A stretch of 34,471 nucleotides of DNA from the NCBI GenBank assembly GCA_002481545.1, contig DLEF01000060.1, forward strand, positions 1-34,471, given 5' to 3'. The translations under genes were made by a program, and so were the position numbers. Below, piece by piece: positions 8,162-16,406 of the stretch. Source of the stretch: Cyanobacteria bacterium UBA7753 (GTDB taxonomy: Bacteria > Cyanobacteriota > Vampirovibrionia > Gastranaerophilales > Gastranaerophilaceae). The number at the start of each line of letters is the position of its first letter. Position 1 is the first letter of the stretch. A model generated the notes under the pieces. It was not told where the DNA came from and did not search any database. It saw only the letters and a program-made list of their open reading frames with translations.

Positions 8162-8236
8162 AATTTTTCCCTCTAATATTTTCATATTATCATAAAAACA
8201 ATTTTGTTTATAATATATCAAAAATACCGTTCAGGT

Positions 8237-9475
8237 TTATACTTTTCTCAAGATTGATTTCGGATTAGTAAGATTTTGTAGTAATAAATCAACCATAGCT
8301 TTCTTCGCAGATCCACCGGTATATTCCGCAGCGGCTTTTTCGTTGTTGTATACCCATTTCATTTTATCGACAAAAGCGAGAGCTCTGTTTTTATGTGCAG
8401 GGACAAACTTTGGAGGTGGTGTTGTCATTTTTTCAAATATTTTCTGTTCATATTCTTTATCTTCGGGAACTTTTACATTCGTACCCAAAAATTTGTTTGA
8501 CAACCCTGTGAAGGCATAAACGAATTTTTCAAACTTGGTCCCTTTTAATTCATCAGGGAAGTTAAGTCCGTCTTTTTTCAGTAACACAGCCCAGTCGGTA
8601 AGGTTGTGCATATTTAAACCACCGAAGGCGAAATGCTGAAAGGCATGATGAGCCATAAATACGCTGTTAAACTCTTTTGACGGAACGAGAATTTTTGTTC
8701 CGTTCGGCAATGCCTGTTCTCTCGGATTTATTACTTTGTGAAGGTATGCATCAATCTTTTTTGCATCAGGAATTGATTCTTTATTCAAGAAATAGTTATG
8801 GTTTTCAATGTTTGCCCCTTTGTACTTAAATTCACTGTGCTTGTGGTGTTTACGTTTGTAGTCTTCGACATTAACCCCTTCATTAAGCATAATTTTATTG
8901 GTTTCATTCCAACTGTTAGAATAACCGTCGGTTGTAGTACCTTCTTTTCTTGTGAAAATATCTATATCCCCGCCAAATCTGTGTTGCGGTACGGGATAGT
9001 TCATTGAGAAACCGATGCCTTTTAGTTGTATTGTTTCAATTCCTTGTTTTGCGAACTTATCCGATAAATCAGTGATTGCGTCTTCTTGTATAGCATGTTG
9101 AAATTCTGATTGAAGAGTTAAATTTTTCATTCTTTGCAAAATTTTAGGAGGAACGGAGCCTTCAGGAAATTCTTTTACCGCGTCATAAACCATTGGTGTT
9201 ACGGCGGAATTGTTAGCTATTTTTATTAGTTTGTCCCAGTCTTGATACGTTGCACCTTTCATCAAACTTGCGTCGGCTTTCTCTCCGTTCAAAGCTGATT
9301 TTAAAAGCCCTAATGTAGTTTTTACGGCTTTTTCTCTTGTGTCAAATATCCCTGCAGGTCTTTCTATCGTATCGACAGCCAAAGTCGCATTACCCAAGCG
9401 TGGACTGTTGTCGACCTTTTTCATTGTGGTATTACTTCTAAATGTAACTGAGGGAGTAAAACTAATTGTATTCAT
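8237..9475 (-). CDS. Nucleotidyltransferase family protein (PF14907-like) with N-terminal Phe tag
   Basis: A 412-residue protein. The ATG at 9475 is preferred over the GTG at 9478. LKGIGFSMNY at 151-160, followed by HRFGGDIDIF (Gly169, Asp170, Asp172), is the signature of the NTP_transf_5 family: LKG, an aromatic, then R and GDIDxF. His-rich segments (KRKHHKHSE and HHAFQHF) follow, as in that family. The N terminus carries SFTPSVTFRSN, a short Phe/Arg tag also hinted at in the protein at 16015. The biochemical role of the family is poorly defined; some members occur in surface-polysaccharide loci. It is first in the minus-strand run with the two dehydrogenases. Confidence 0.75.
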   Translation of the reverse strand: MNTISFTPSVTFRSNTTMKKVDNSPRLGNATLAVDTIERPAGIFDTREKAVKTTLGLLKSALNGEKADASLMKGATYQDWDKLIKIANNSAVTPMVYDAVKEFPEGSVPPKILQRMKNLTLQSEFQHAIQEDAITDLSDKFAKQGIETIQLKGIGFSMNYPVPQHRFGGDIDIFTRKEGTTTDGYSNSWNETNKIMLNEGVNVEDYKRKHHKHSEFKYKGANIENHNYFLNKESIPDAKKIDAYLHKVINPREQALPNGTKILVPSKEFNSVFMAHHAFQHFAFGGLNMHNLTDWAVLLKKDGLNFPDELKGTKFEKFVYAFTGLSNKFLGTNVKVPEDKEYEQKIFEKMTTPPPKFVPAHKNRALAFVDKMKWVYNNEKAAAEYTGGSAKKAMVDLLLQNLTNPKSILRKV

Positions 9476-9869
9476 CACTTATTCAAAGGTTCAAAAATAA
9501 TATAATTTGCTATCTATTGTTATGTTTTTACAAAAATTTTTACAAAATTGAAAAATTTACCTTGAATTGATTTTTTAATTAAGAAAAAATAGGCCGAATG
9601 GACTATATAAATTTTTAATAAATAACAGTTTTAGCCTAAAATATAAGTGTTTTTACGTTTCTTAACAATTCTTAATACGTGCTCAATGACTGGGTTTTAG
9701 CGATTGTTTTTTTACCAATATAACAATTGCACTTGATTTTTCATCTTGAGCAAGTAAGATAAGAGTATACAAAAAATAAATTTTCCGTGTTGTTCGATTC
9801 GGACAGAGCAGTTAACTGAAAGATGAGAATTTTTTGCGGAGTGCAATGTACAACTAAATGAGGATTTAG
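9476..9869. other. AT-rich intergenic region between divergent genes
   Basis: About 390 bp separate the divergent nucleotidyltransferase and transglycosylase genes. TTAACA-N4-TTAATA (9662-9677) is a direct repeat like a response-regulator box. TTGATT (9733-9738), a 16-bp spacer and TAAGAT (9755-9760) form a weak promoter candidate for the transglycosylase. GAGGA precedes the ATG at 9870. No tRNA or known riboswitch core was recognised. Confidence 0.4.
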
Positions 9870-10577
9870 ATGATAAGAAAACTAGCGGTATTCACTTTGT
9901 TGGTGATATCATTGGCTATGCGAGTCGAAGCATCAAATGTACCCGTATCCCAGGTAAAAGACAGAATAGTAAAACACTCGGTAGAACTGGGGGTTGATCC
10001 GGCTATAGCATTATCGCTTGCTAAGGCAGAATCAGGATACAACCACGGTTCTAAGAGTTCATACGGCGCAGTCGGCGTATATCAATTGTTACCGGCTACT
10101 GCAAAACGTCTCGGTGTTAATCCGTATCATATCGACGGTAATATCAGAGGCGGACTTATGTATTACAAGATGTTATACAAAATGTTCGGTTCTAACGAAT
10201 TGGCACTTGCAGCATACCACACAGGCCCTGCATATGTTCTTAAACATAAACAGCCTGCACCTTGCTCAAAAGGTTATGTAGCATCAATAATGAAAGATTA
10301 TTATTGGTTGAAAGCTCATACCGATCCTGCAGTAAAGAAACATAATGCCCAACAGAAGGCAAAACAACAGCAGGCGGCAAAAGCTCAAGCGGCTAAAGTA
10401 ACTGCTGCAAAGGCTGCAGCTGCAAAGAAAACTGCAGAGGCTAACAAGGCTAAAGTGAACAATCAATTGAAACCTATAACCTTGCAACTTCAACAACAGC
10501 ATGTAGAACAAGCAAAATCAAATCATAAAGATGCTGAACACGCAGCTTGTGCAGAACATACGGATAACGCTGTATAA
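9870..10577 (+). CDS. Exported lytic transglycosylase (SLT domain) with Ala/Lys/Gln tail
   Basis: A 235-residue protein. A signal peptide (MIRKLAVFTLLVISLAM, cut near VEAS) is followed by a soluble-lytic-transglycosylase domain at about 28-150. The catalytic glutamate is Glu54 in AKAESGYNH. GAVGVYQLLPATA at 67-79 and AAYHTGP near 115 are the other family motifs. It should cleave the MurNAc-GlcNAc bond of peptidoglycan in the periplasm. Residues 150-210 are an Ala/Lys/Gln repeat region, probably a flexible linker or wall-binding tail, ending in a His/Glu-rich stretch. No LysM domain is seen. Good Shine-Dalgarno (GAGGA). Confidence 0.88.
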   Translation: MIRKLAVFTLLVISLAMRVEASNVPVSQVKDRIVKHSVELGVDPAIALSLAKAESGYNHGSKSSYGAVGVYQLLPATAKRLGVNPYHIDGNIRGGLMYYKMLYKMFGSNELALAAYHTGPAYVLKHKQPAPCSKGYVASIMKDYYWLKAHTDPAVKKHNAQQKAKQQQAAKAQAAKVTAAKAAAAKKTAEANKAKVNNQLKPITLQLQQQHVEQAKSNHKDAEHAACAEHTDNAV

Positions 10578-10605
10578 AGTGAAATTAAATATTTGATAAA
10601 AAATA

Positions 10606-10635
10606 GGACTGTTAAATTTAACAGCCCTCTTTTTT
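10606..10635. terminator. Bidirectional hairpin terminator
   Basis: CTGTTA (10609-10614), loop AATT, TAACAG (10619-10624), with flanking G/C pairs, a T-run on the plus side (10630-10635) and an A-run on the other. It lies between the convergent transglycosylase and ComM-like genes. Confidence 0.75.
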
Positions 10636-10648
10636 ATTATTTTATATG

Positions 10649-12178
10649 TTAGTTATCCGATTCACTGCGGTATTGCAAAGCTTGCGAAATGTGGATTGAT
10701 GTAATATCTTTATCGCCTGCCAAATCTGCAATTGTTCTTGCGAGCTTTAATATTCTTGAATATTTTCTGCCTGAGAGTTGATATTTTGCGGCTGCAATAT
10801 GCATAAGTTTTTCCGCATCGGAATCCAAAGCACAATATTTTTTAAGCTGTTTTGCGTTGAGTTCGGAGTTCGTAAAAATTCCCTCATCTTTGTATCGTTG
10901 CGCCTGAATTTTGCGTGCTTTTATTACTCGTTCTCTGATTTGCGCGGATGATTCCGAAGTCGTTTTAATATTCAACAGCTCATCCGCCGTGAGTCTCGGA
11001 ACATCAATAATCATATCAATTCTGTCCAACAGAGGTCCGGAGAGTCTGGATTTATATCTTTGGATTTGCACATCGGTACATGTGCATTGTTTTTCCACAT
11101 CCCCTAAAAATCCGCACGGGCATGGGTTCATAGCTCCGACGAGCATAAACTTGGACGGATAAACAACGGAGGATTTTGCTCTTGATATTACGACATAACC
11201 GTCCTCAAGCGGTTGTCTCAGAGTTTCCAATACATTTCTCGGAAACTCGACTATCTCATCGAGGAATAATACTCCTCTGTGCGCGAGTGTGATTTCTCCC
11301 GCTTTAGGAGTTGAGCCTCCGCCGATTATACCTATTGCGGATGCCGTATGATGAACGGGACGGTAAGGTCGTTTTGTCATGAGCGGTTCATCCTTTGATA
11401 AAAGCCCGTTAACACTGTATATTTTGGTTAATTCAAGTGCCTCTTCCATCTCTAACGGCGGAAGAATTGACGCGAAGCATTTTGCCATCAATGTTTTCCC
11501 CGAGCCCGGAGAGCCCGACATAAGGATATTATGTCCGCCTGCGGCAGCTATCTCTAAGGCTTTCTTAGCTTTTTGCTGTCCTTTTACGTCTTTGAAATCA
11601 TAGATGTATTCTTCGTTTTGGGCTTTGTTTAAATATTCTTCTATATTTACGACGGTAGGAGTAATCGGACTTTCCGTAAAGTGCCCCACAACATCTCTGA
11701 GGTGTGCTGCGCCGTATACTGTGACACCTTGCACGAGAGCCGCCTCTTTTGCGTTTTCTGACGGTACAAAGACTGTTGTAATTCCGCTTTGCTTTAGTCC
11801 TGCAACTATCGGTAAAACCCCGTTCACGCCCCTTAGAGAGCCGTCAAGCGATAATTCCCCTATAAACGCGCAGTCTTTTATATTATCCTCTGTTAATATT
11901 CCTTCTTCCTCCAATATGCATACAGCCATAGGCAAATCGAAGAAGGTGCCCTCTTTTTTTATATCTGCGGGCGCAAGGTTGATAATAACTTTTGTTCTCG
12001 GGAATGTATAGCCCGAGTTTTTAATCGCGGAGCGTATTCTCTCTTTCGCCTCCGAGACCGCATTATCAGGCAATCCTACAATAATGATTGCAGGGATGGA
12101 ATTAACCGTATCAACTTCCACCTCAATCTTATATGCATCAAGTCCTATTGTCGTTGCTGTTATAGCCTTACAAACCAT
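10649..12178 (-). CDS. YifB/ComM-family AAA+ (Mg chelatase-like) protein
   Basis: A 509-residue protein, matching the usual ComM length of about 507. The ATG at 12178 gives the family's standard N terminus (MVCKAITATTIGL). Seen: the LonC-like N-terminal domain with GLPDNAVSEAKERIRSAI, Walker A in SGSPGSGKT, Walker B in LFLDEIVEF, the MNPCPCG Cys motif, and the arginine-finger/sensor region LDRIDMIIDVP. ComM is a hexameric helicase that promotes branch migration during natural transformation; orthologues outside competent species are common. No Shine-Dalgarno is visible, and a TATAAT box lies 6 nt before the ATG. Confidence 0.92.
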   Translation of the reverse strand: MVCKAITATTIGLDAYKIEVEVDTVNSIPAIIIVGLPDNAVSEAKERIRSAIKNSGYTFPRTKVIINLAPADIKKEGTFFDLPMAVCILEEEGILTEDNIKDCAFIGELSLDGSLRGVNGVLPIVAGLKQSGITTVFVPSENAKEAALVQGVTVYGAAHLRDVVGHFTESPITPTVVNIEEYLNKAQNEEYIYDFKDVKGQQKAKKALEIAAAGGHNILMSGSPGSGKTLMAKCFASILPPLEMEEALELTKIYSVNGLLSKDEPLMTKRPYRPVHHTASAIGIIGGGSTPKAGEITLAHRGVLFLDEIVEFPRNVLETLRQPLEDGYVVISRAKSSVVYPSKFMLVGAMNPCPCGFLGDVEKQCTCTDVQIQRYKSRLSGPLLDRIDMIIDVPRLTADELLNIKTTSESSAQIRERVIKARKIQAQRYKDEGIFTNSELNAKQLKKYCALDSDAEKLMHIAAAKYQLSGRKYSRILKLARTIADLAGDKDITSIHISQALQYRSESDN

Positions 12179-12184
12179 AGAACC

Positions 12185-12190
12185 ATTATA
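12185..12190 (-). promoter_or_regulatory. -10 box 6 nt before the comM-like ATG
   Basis: TATAAT on the minus strand, 6 nt upstream of the ATG at 12178. The -35 region is not convincing. With no ribosome-binding site present, a leaderless transcript is possible. Confidence 0.4.
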
Positions 12191-12326
12191 TAACAAATAC
12201 CTTAAAAATTTATCTTTACATTTCTTAATAATATGTTATAAAAAAGTCAATTTTTTAAAAAGTAAATACTTTATATATACACGAGAGATAATAAAAATTA
12301 AGAAGATAGAGAAAGCGAGTTTTACA

Positions 12327-12569
12327 ATGCAAAGAATGAGCGCAATTGAACGTAATCAACATCCAATCGGATCTTTAGATATACCTGATGATTTTAAAAG
12401 ATATTACTTGAATAAAAGAGACAGACAAATGAGATTTTGTAATGCAAAGGATCCTATTTATCACGTCTTTGCAAGTATCGACAGAAGACCTTTAGGTGAA
12501 ATTTTCAGAGGATTTGTCAGAGATTCAATCAAAGATTCAAGAAGATTTTTACAAAAATTGGTGGCGTAA
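12327..12569 (+). CDS. Small basic protein of unknown function
   Basis: An 80-residue, Arg/Lys-rich soluble protein. The ATG at 12327 is chosen because the longer frame back to 12084 runs antisense through the comM-like gene. The sequence has a helical N terminus and an Asp/Arg-rich middle (PDDFKRYYLNKRDRQMRF). The Shine-Dalgarno is weak. An AT-rich promoter-like stretch lies near 12270-12280. It is divergent from comM and followed by a terminator at 12661. I do not recognise it; a lineage-specific nucleic-acid-associated protein is possible but unsupported. Confidence 0.6.
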   Translation: MQRMSAIERNQHPIGSLDIPDDFKRYYLNKRDRQMRFCNAKDPIYHVFASIDRRPLGEIFRGFVRDSIKDSRRFLQKLVA

Positions 12570-12657
12570 ACAGGAATAAGAAAAGAAAATTATACGGAAA
12601 AGGAAAAACACGCAAGTAGCGAATCGAAAATATAGGAAAGAATTTATAGGGTAAAAT

Positions 12658-12692
12658 AAAAAAGACTCACTGAATAAGTGAGTCTTTTTTTT
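12658..12692. terminator. Bidirectional hairpin terminator
   Basis: GACTCACT (12664-12671), loop GAATA, AGTGAGTC (12677-12684), with an A-run before and eight T after. It serves both the small basic protein gene (plus) and rpsU (minus). Confidence 0.85.
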
Positions 12693-12707
12693 ATATCTGT
12701 TATCTGA

Positions 12708-12881
12708 TTAAGACTTGCGTTTGCGAGCTGCTTCAGATTTACGTTTTCTTTTTACGCTTGGTTTTTCGTATCTTTCACGTTTTTTAACTTCAGAAAGAAT
12801 CCCTGCTTTTTGGATTTTCTTTTTGAAACGTCTTAAAGCTACTTCAATACTTTCGTTTTCACCAACTCTTACTTCTGGCAT
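12708..12881 (-). CDS. rpsU: 30S ribosomal protein S21
   Basis: A 57-residue protein. The ATG at 12881 gives the standard start (MPEVRVGENESIEVALRRFKK). The body has the S21 helix (KKKIQKAGILSEVKKRERYEKPS), and the tail is the expected run of Arg/Lys (KRKRKSEAARKRKS). The longer frame to 12935 is an artefact of an open upstream region. It binds near the anti-Shine-Dalgarno region of 16S rRNA on the 30S platform. It has its own terminator. Confidence 0.95.
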   Translation of the reverse strand: MPEVRVGENESIEVALRRFKKKIQKAGILSEVKKRERYEKPSVKRKRKSEAARKRKS

Positions 12882-13037
12882 TACGCTATTCACCACCTTC
12901 AAGCTTTGTGTACAAGGCAATAATACTTTAAACAAAATTTAAAATCAAGTGCCCGCATAACTTTAACGGATTTAGAGTTAATGAAAGTATATAAATGGGG
13001 GTATTTATATACAAAGTCGCAGTATATCCTGCAGAAG

Positions 13038-13090
13038 CTGTCATCCTGAACTTGTTTCAGGATCTTATATAAATAAATTCAGCATGACAG
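13038..13090. repeat. REP-like palindromic element, copy A
   Basis: The outer arms are CTGTCAT (13038-13044) and ATGACAG (13084-13090), and the inner dyad is CCTGAA-C-TTG-TTTCAGG. It shares two blocks with the element at 15660-15737. It lies immediately after the symporter stop. Confidence 0.65.
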
Positions 13091-13099
13091 TCTTATTTA

Positions 13100-14611
13100 C
13101 TATGCTTTTTCTACCGCTTTATTGCCATTCAAATACTTGTCGCAGTATACATTCATAGCCTTTTTGATTTCAGGAGCCAATGCGTATATCGCAATCAAGT
13201 TTGGTATTGACATAGAAAGCATCATTGCATCCGTAATGTTGATGATGGATTGAACGTTCAGGCATGAACCGATAACGATGAATGCACAGTATATGAAGTT
13301 GAACAACAGTACACGTTTCTTACCTTCACCAAATAAGAACGTCCAAGCTTTTTGTCCGTAGTATGACCAAGAAATCAAAGTTGATAATGCGAACAATACA
13401 GCGATTATTGATAAGATAATCGGGAAGAATGAAATAACTGATTGGAACGCATTAGATGCAAGTTCGATACCTGATATCTGACCGATTGTTGTATGGTCAA
13501 GAACGCCTGAAAATATGATTGCGCAAGATGTGAACAAGCATAAGATACCTGTTAAGAAAGTTTCCAATAATGCGATGAAACCTTGAGATACAGGCTCTTT
13601 AGTTTGCGCGGTTGCGTAAACGATAGCTGCGGCACCCGTACCTGCTTCGTTAGACTGAACGGAACGTCTCAAACCGATTACGAGTATTCCGAAGAATCCG
13701 CCTGCGACAGCCGTAGGGTGGAAAGCTTCTTTAAGTATTAACATAACTGCATGAGGAATAGCCGTAAAGTTTGCGCCTATAACAATTAAACCCGATACGA
13801 TGTATAAAAGGCACATTGTAGGAGTTAAGACAGTTGTTACTTTTGCGATACTTTTGATACCGCCTACAACTACCATCCATATTAATATTGCTGTTACCAA
13901 TCCGATAATCCAAGTTGCGCCGTGGAAAATACTGGCGTCTTTACCTGTAATAAATACTATTTGGTGAGCTGTTTGGTTAATCTGAATCATGTTTCCGCCT
14001 GTAATACCGCCGCCGATACAAAGTATTGCATACAGAACAGACAGAGGCTGCCCGATTTTTCTCCAGCCTTTTCTTGTGAGCCCGTGTGCGATGTAGTGCA
14101 TAGGGCCGCCGGAGATTGAACCGTCAAGATTAAATCTTCTGTATTTTACGGCGAGGGTAGCTTCGGCGAATTTGATTGACATACCGAGGATAGCTCCGAA
14201 GAAAATCCAGAATGCTGCACCCGGTCCGCCGATTGAGATAGATATTGCAACCCCTGCGATACTACCGATACCGATTGTACCTGACAGAGCTGTTGCAAGA
14301 GCTTGGAATGATGAAACTTCTCCGCTCCCGTCGCCTGAGTTTGCAGGTTTTACCAATTGTTCAACCGCGTGTTTGAGCCCCCAGATTGCAACCCCTTTAA
14401 AGTATATTGTGAAGAACACTCCGGCAAACAATATCCATAAAATAATTAATGGAACATCGCCCCCCGGCAGAGGAACCGACGTAAAAATAATATCCGCAAT
14501 CTTATCGGATACCGGTGCAACCGTTGAATCCATAAATTTGTCTATGTTGAATGCAAACGCTTGTTGCACACCTGTCATCATCATTGCTAAAAGCCAGAAA
14601 ATCTTCTTCAT
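13100..14611 (-). CDS. AGCS-family alanine/glycine:cation symporter
   Basis: A 503-residue integral membrane protein with about 10-11 membrane segments after a signal-like N terminus (MKKIFWLLAMMMTGVQQAFA). Family signatures seen are GTIGIGSIAGVAISISIGGPGA near residue 110-135, AEATLAVKYR, GGPMHYI, and NEAGTGAAAIVYATAQT near residue 330. It would import alanine or glycine with sodium or protons. The start is supported by GGAAGAG before the ATG and by an extended -10 promoter at 14653-14661. It stands alone on its strand and is separated from rpsU by a REP-like element. Gut gcvPB-containing bacteria could use imported glycine, but a link to the gcvPB gene here is only inference. Confidence 0.92.
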   Translation of the reverse strand: MKKIFWLLAMMMTGVQQAFAFNIDKFMDSTVAPVSDKIADIIFTSVPLPGGDVPLIILWILFAGVFFTIYFKGVAIWGLKHAVEQLVKPANSGDGSGEVSSFQALATALSGTIGIGSIAGVAISISIGGPGAAFWIFFGAILGMSIKFAEATLAVKYRRFNLDGSISGGPMHYIAHGLTRKGWRKIGQPLSVLYAILCIGGGITGGNMIQINQTAHQIVFITGKDASIFHGATWIIGLVTAILIWMVVVGGIKSIAKVTTVLTPTMCLLYIVSGLIVIGANFTAIPHAVMLILKEAFHPTAVAGGFFGILVIGLRRSVQSNEAGTGAAAIVYATAQTKEPVSQGFIALLETFLTGILCLFTSCAIIFSGVLDHTTIGQISGIELASNAFQSVISFFPIILSIIAVLFALSTLISWSYYGQKAWTFLFGEGKKRVLLFNFIYCAFIVIGSCLNVQSIINITDAMMLSMSIPNLIAIYALAPEIKKAMNVYCDKYLNGNKAVEKA

Positions 14612-14652
14612 TTTTAATCTCTTCCTTATGTTATCTGCGTTTAATGTTAAAT

Positions 14653-14661
14653 ATTATACCA
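14653..14661 (-). promoter_or_regulatory. Extended -10 promoter for the symporter
   Basis: On the minus strand, TGG followed by TATAAT forms an extended -10 element about 42 nt before the symporter ATG. No good -35 is seen, as expected for this class. Confidence 0.55.
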
Positions 14662-15235
14662 AAAACTTGGAATTATGGGTAAAAATTATTAAGTTTTGTC
14701 ATGAAACCTTGAGCACTAAAGCGTTTACAGATACCGTTACCGTTGAGATACGGGAATATTCACATTTTTAACGATTTTATCTGTTTGTTAAAGATTTTTT
14801 TCTTCACAAATAAAATTTTGATAATTTCATGCAAAAAGCATGCAAAAACGGCATGACTTATAGAAGCTTTTGTAAAGAATTGTAAATATTTATATTGATT
14901 TTTGTATAATATGACCGATTGTGACGCATAAAAAATTTATATTAAGGGTATGAAAAAGACAAAAACTTCCAAAATTTCAAAAATGTACTTTGCCCCTCTC
15001 TCCCCCTATTGACAATAATTTGGGCTATAAAAAGGAAAAAGGTAAATGCGCCACACACTCACCTTTCCCTCATCCGTCTCGTCGTCATTGGCGGATGAAA
15101 TCTTTTGTAAACAAACTATATACAATGACTATTATCCACGTTTAGCATTTGTTGTCAAGAGGTTTAACATTGTTAGAAAATGTGGTATATTATATTACAT
15201 TTAATAAATAATCGCATAAACTCAGAAAGCACTAT
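14662..15235. other. Intergenic region with two consecutive hairpins
   Basis: About 570 bp without a gene, between the divergent symporter and XRE genes. Two hairpins sit side by side: AAAGGT/ACCTTT at 15038-15066, and TCATCCG/CGGATGA at 15070-15098. Near 14827-14855 there are repeated ATGCAAAAA units. The promoter for the XRE gene is probably in 15155-15200, an AT-rich stretch with TATATT boxes. Nothing else is recognised. Confidence 0.4.
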
Positions 15236-15568
15236 ATGAACAATGATTTACAAACAAAACTCGGAAAAAAGATAAAGCAATTGAGGCAAAATCTTTCGTT
15301 AAGTCAGGAAAAACTGGCGGAGGATTTGGATATTGCAGTCAATACTCTGAGTAATATTGAGCGCGGTAATGCGTTTATGACATCAGCAACTTTGGAAAAG
15401 ATTTCAAATCTGTTTAATATTCCGTATCAAGAGTTGTTTAATTTTGATGAAACCGATGAGACGAACGATCTGTTATATGACAATATAATATCAAGATTGA
15501 ATCTTATTAAGGATAATTATTCAAAATTGAAACAGATTGATACAATCACCAAGGTATTATTAAGCTAA
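15236..15568 (+). CDS. XRE-family HTH transcriptional regulator
   Basis: A 110-residue protein. Residues 9-65 form a complete helix-turn-helix of the lambda-repressor type: KIKQLRQNLSLSQEKLAEDL, then IAVNTLSNIERG, then TLEKISNLFNI. The last 40 residues are a short helical tail that probably dimerises. No metal or ligand site is seen. The nearest candidate target is the cluster of AGTGT half-sites at 15861-15990, one gene downstream. That regulatory link is inference from position only. Confidence 0.85.
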   Translation: MNNDLQTKLGKKIKQLRQNLSLSQEKLAEDLDIAVNTLSNIERGNAFMTSATLEKISNLFNIPYQELFNFDETDETNDLLYDNIISRLNLIKDNYSKLKQIDTITKVLLS

Positions 15569-15659
15569 ATGTCGTCGTCAAAATATTAATATTATGGAAA
15601 TTTGGGCAAAGACCTTCACTTTTTGCACCAAATTTTTGTATTTGACTAAATATATATAA

Positions 15660-15737
15660 AGATGCTGAAATAAATTCAGCATGACAGGTCTTTTCTATAC
15701 TGTTTGGGGTTGTCATCCTGAACTTGTTTCAGCATCT
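15660..15737. repeat. REP/MITE-like palindromic element, copy B
   Basis: A 78-bp unit whose ends are perfect inverted repeats (AGATGCTGAAA at 15660-15670 and TTTCAGCATCT at 15727-15737). It shares the ATTCAGCATGACAG block and the TGTCATCCTGAACTTGTTTC block with the 13038-13090 element, but in the opposite order. Confidence 0.65.
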
Positions 15738-15800
15738 ATTTAAACCAAAGTTATGTTATTTCTTAAAAATTCCCAATAATTAATATAAAATTTCAACATT

Positions 15801-15824
15801 AATAGTCCATGCGGACTATTTTTT
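15801..15824 (+). terminator. Rho-independent terminator
   Basis: AATAGTCC (15801-15808), loop ATGC, GGACTATT (15813-15820), then T-run. It is the likely end of the XRE transcript, 230 bp after its stop. Confidence 0.7.
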
Positions 15825-15860
15825 AGCATGGTTTAGTACATATAGATTAAATGTATAAAT

Positions 15861-15990
15861 TACACTTTATGCAAAACGCTGATTATGCCTACGTTTTAGA
15901 GAAATATTAATTAGTGTAAAATTAACACTTGACAAAAAATCATATATGATACATAATGAAAGTGTAAAAAGAAGTGTACAAAAAACACTT
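15861..15990 (+). promoter_or_regulatory. Promoter crowded with AGTGT/ACACT operator half-sites
   Basis: A near-consensus promoter, TTGACA (15929-15934), 17-bp spacer, CATAAT (15952-15957), lies upstream of the gene at 16015. Half-sites are TACACTT at 15861, AGTGTA at 15913 paired with ACACTT at 15925 (overlapping the -35), AGTGTA at 15961, and AGTGTA at 15973 paired with ACACTT at 15985. The two paired sites form dyads around the promoter, a classic layout for repression. Confidence 0.6.
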
Positions 15991-16014
15991 AAAGAAAACT
16001 AAGAGGCAAAGAAA

Positions 16015-16269
16015 ATGAAAGTTAATAGTATATCAAACATATCAAATATATATTTTAAGTCAAACGGACAACAAATCGCACCGCTTTCACAACAACAACA
16101 AAACAAAGTAAATTTTGAGAAAGAAAAAATGTTGGCTAAAAGAGCTGACTCTGTAGATGCTAACCCAATCACTTCATTAGGTTACAAACTCTACAGAACG
16201 TTCAGATTTATTTCAGAGCACGACAGTTCATCAACTACTAACAACAATTCACTAAATGTGATTGCTTAA
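16015..16269 (+). CDS. Small protein with N-terminal Phe tag, unknown function
   Basis: An 84-residue protein with AGAGG before the ATG. The N terminus (SISNISNIYFKSN) resembles the SFTPSVTFRSN start of the nucleotidyltransferase at 9475: a short beta-like stretch ending in aromatic-K/R-S-N. A Gln-rich segment follows, then a Lys-rich helix. It has no signal peptide or catalytic motif. It has its own strong regulated promoter and its own terminator, so it is probably expressed alone under particular conditions. Confidence 0.65.
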   Translation: MKVNSISNISNIYFKSNGQQIAPLSQQQQNKVNFEKEKMLAKRADSVDANPITSLGYKLYRTFRFISEHDSSSTTNNNSLNVIA

Positions 16270-16302
16270 ATTTATAAGAAACAATTAATTCCAAAGACAA
16301 AG

Positions 16303-16327
16303 AAAGCTGCAAGTCGCAGCTTTTTTT
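16303..16327 (+). terminator. Rho-independent terminator
   Basis: AAAGCTGC (16303-16310), loop AAGTC, GCAGCTTT, then T-run. It ends the 16015 transcript. Confidence 0.8.
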
Positions 16328-16406
16328 ATTGCGGTTTTATTAACAATCTTTAAAAATATCGATAAAAAAGGCAAATATTCATGTTTTGAGGTTTTTATAT
16401 AAGTGT

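Noticed and set aside
9792..9800. GTTCGATTC, a match to the tRNA T-loop
   Set aside because: The flanking bases do not form a T stem, and no acceptor or anticodon arms can be drawn upstream.
11604..12011. 135-codon plus-strand open frame
   Set aside because: It is a shadow of the comM-like gene; the minus-strand frame carries the Walker and LonC-like motifs.
12084..12326. Upstream extension of the small basic protein gene
   Set aside because: It runs antisense through the comM-like start; the ATG at 12327 fits better.
14172..14771. 199-codon open frame on the plus strand
   Set aside because: It is antisense to the AGCS symporter N terminus, has no ribosome-binding site, and the minus-strand protein has clear family motifs.
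15009..15031. TTGACA and TATAAA as a promoter
   Set aside because: The spacing is only 11 bp, far from the 16-18 bp needed.
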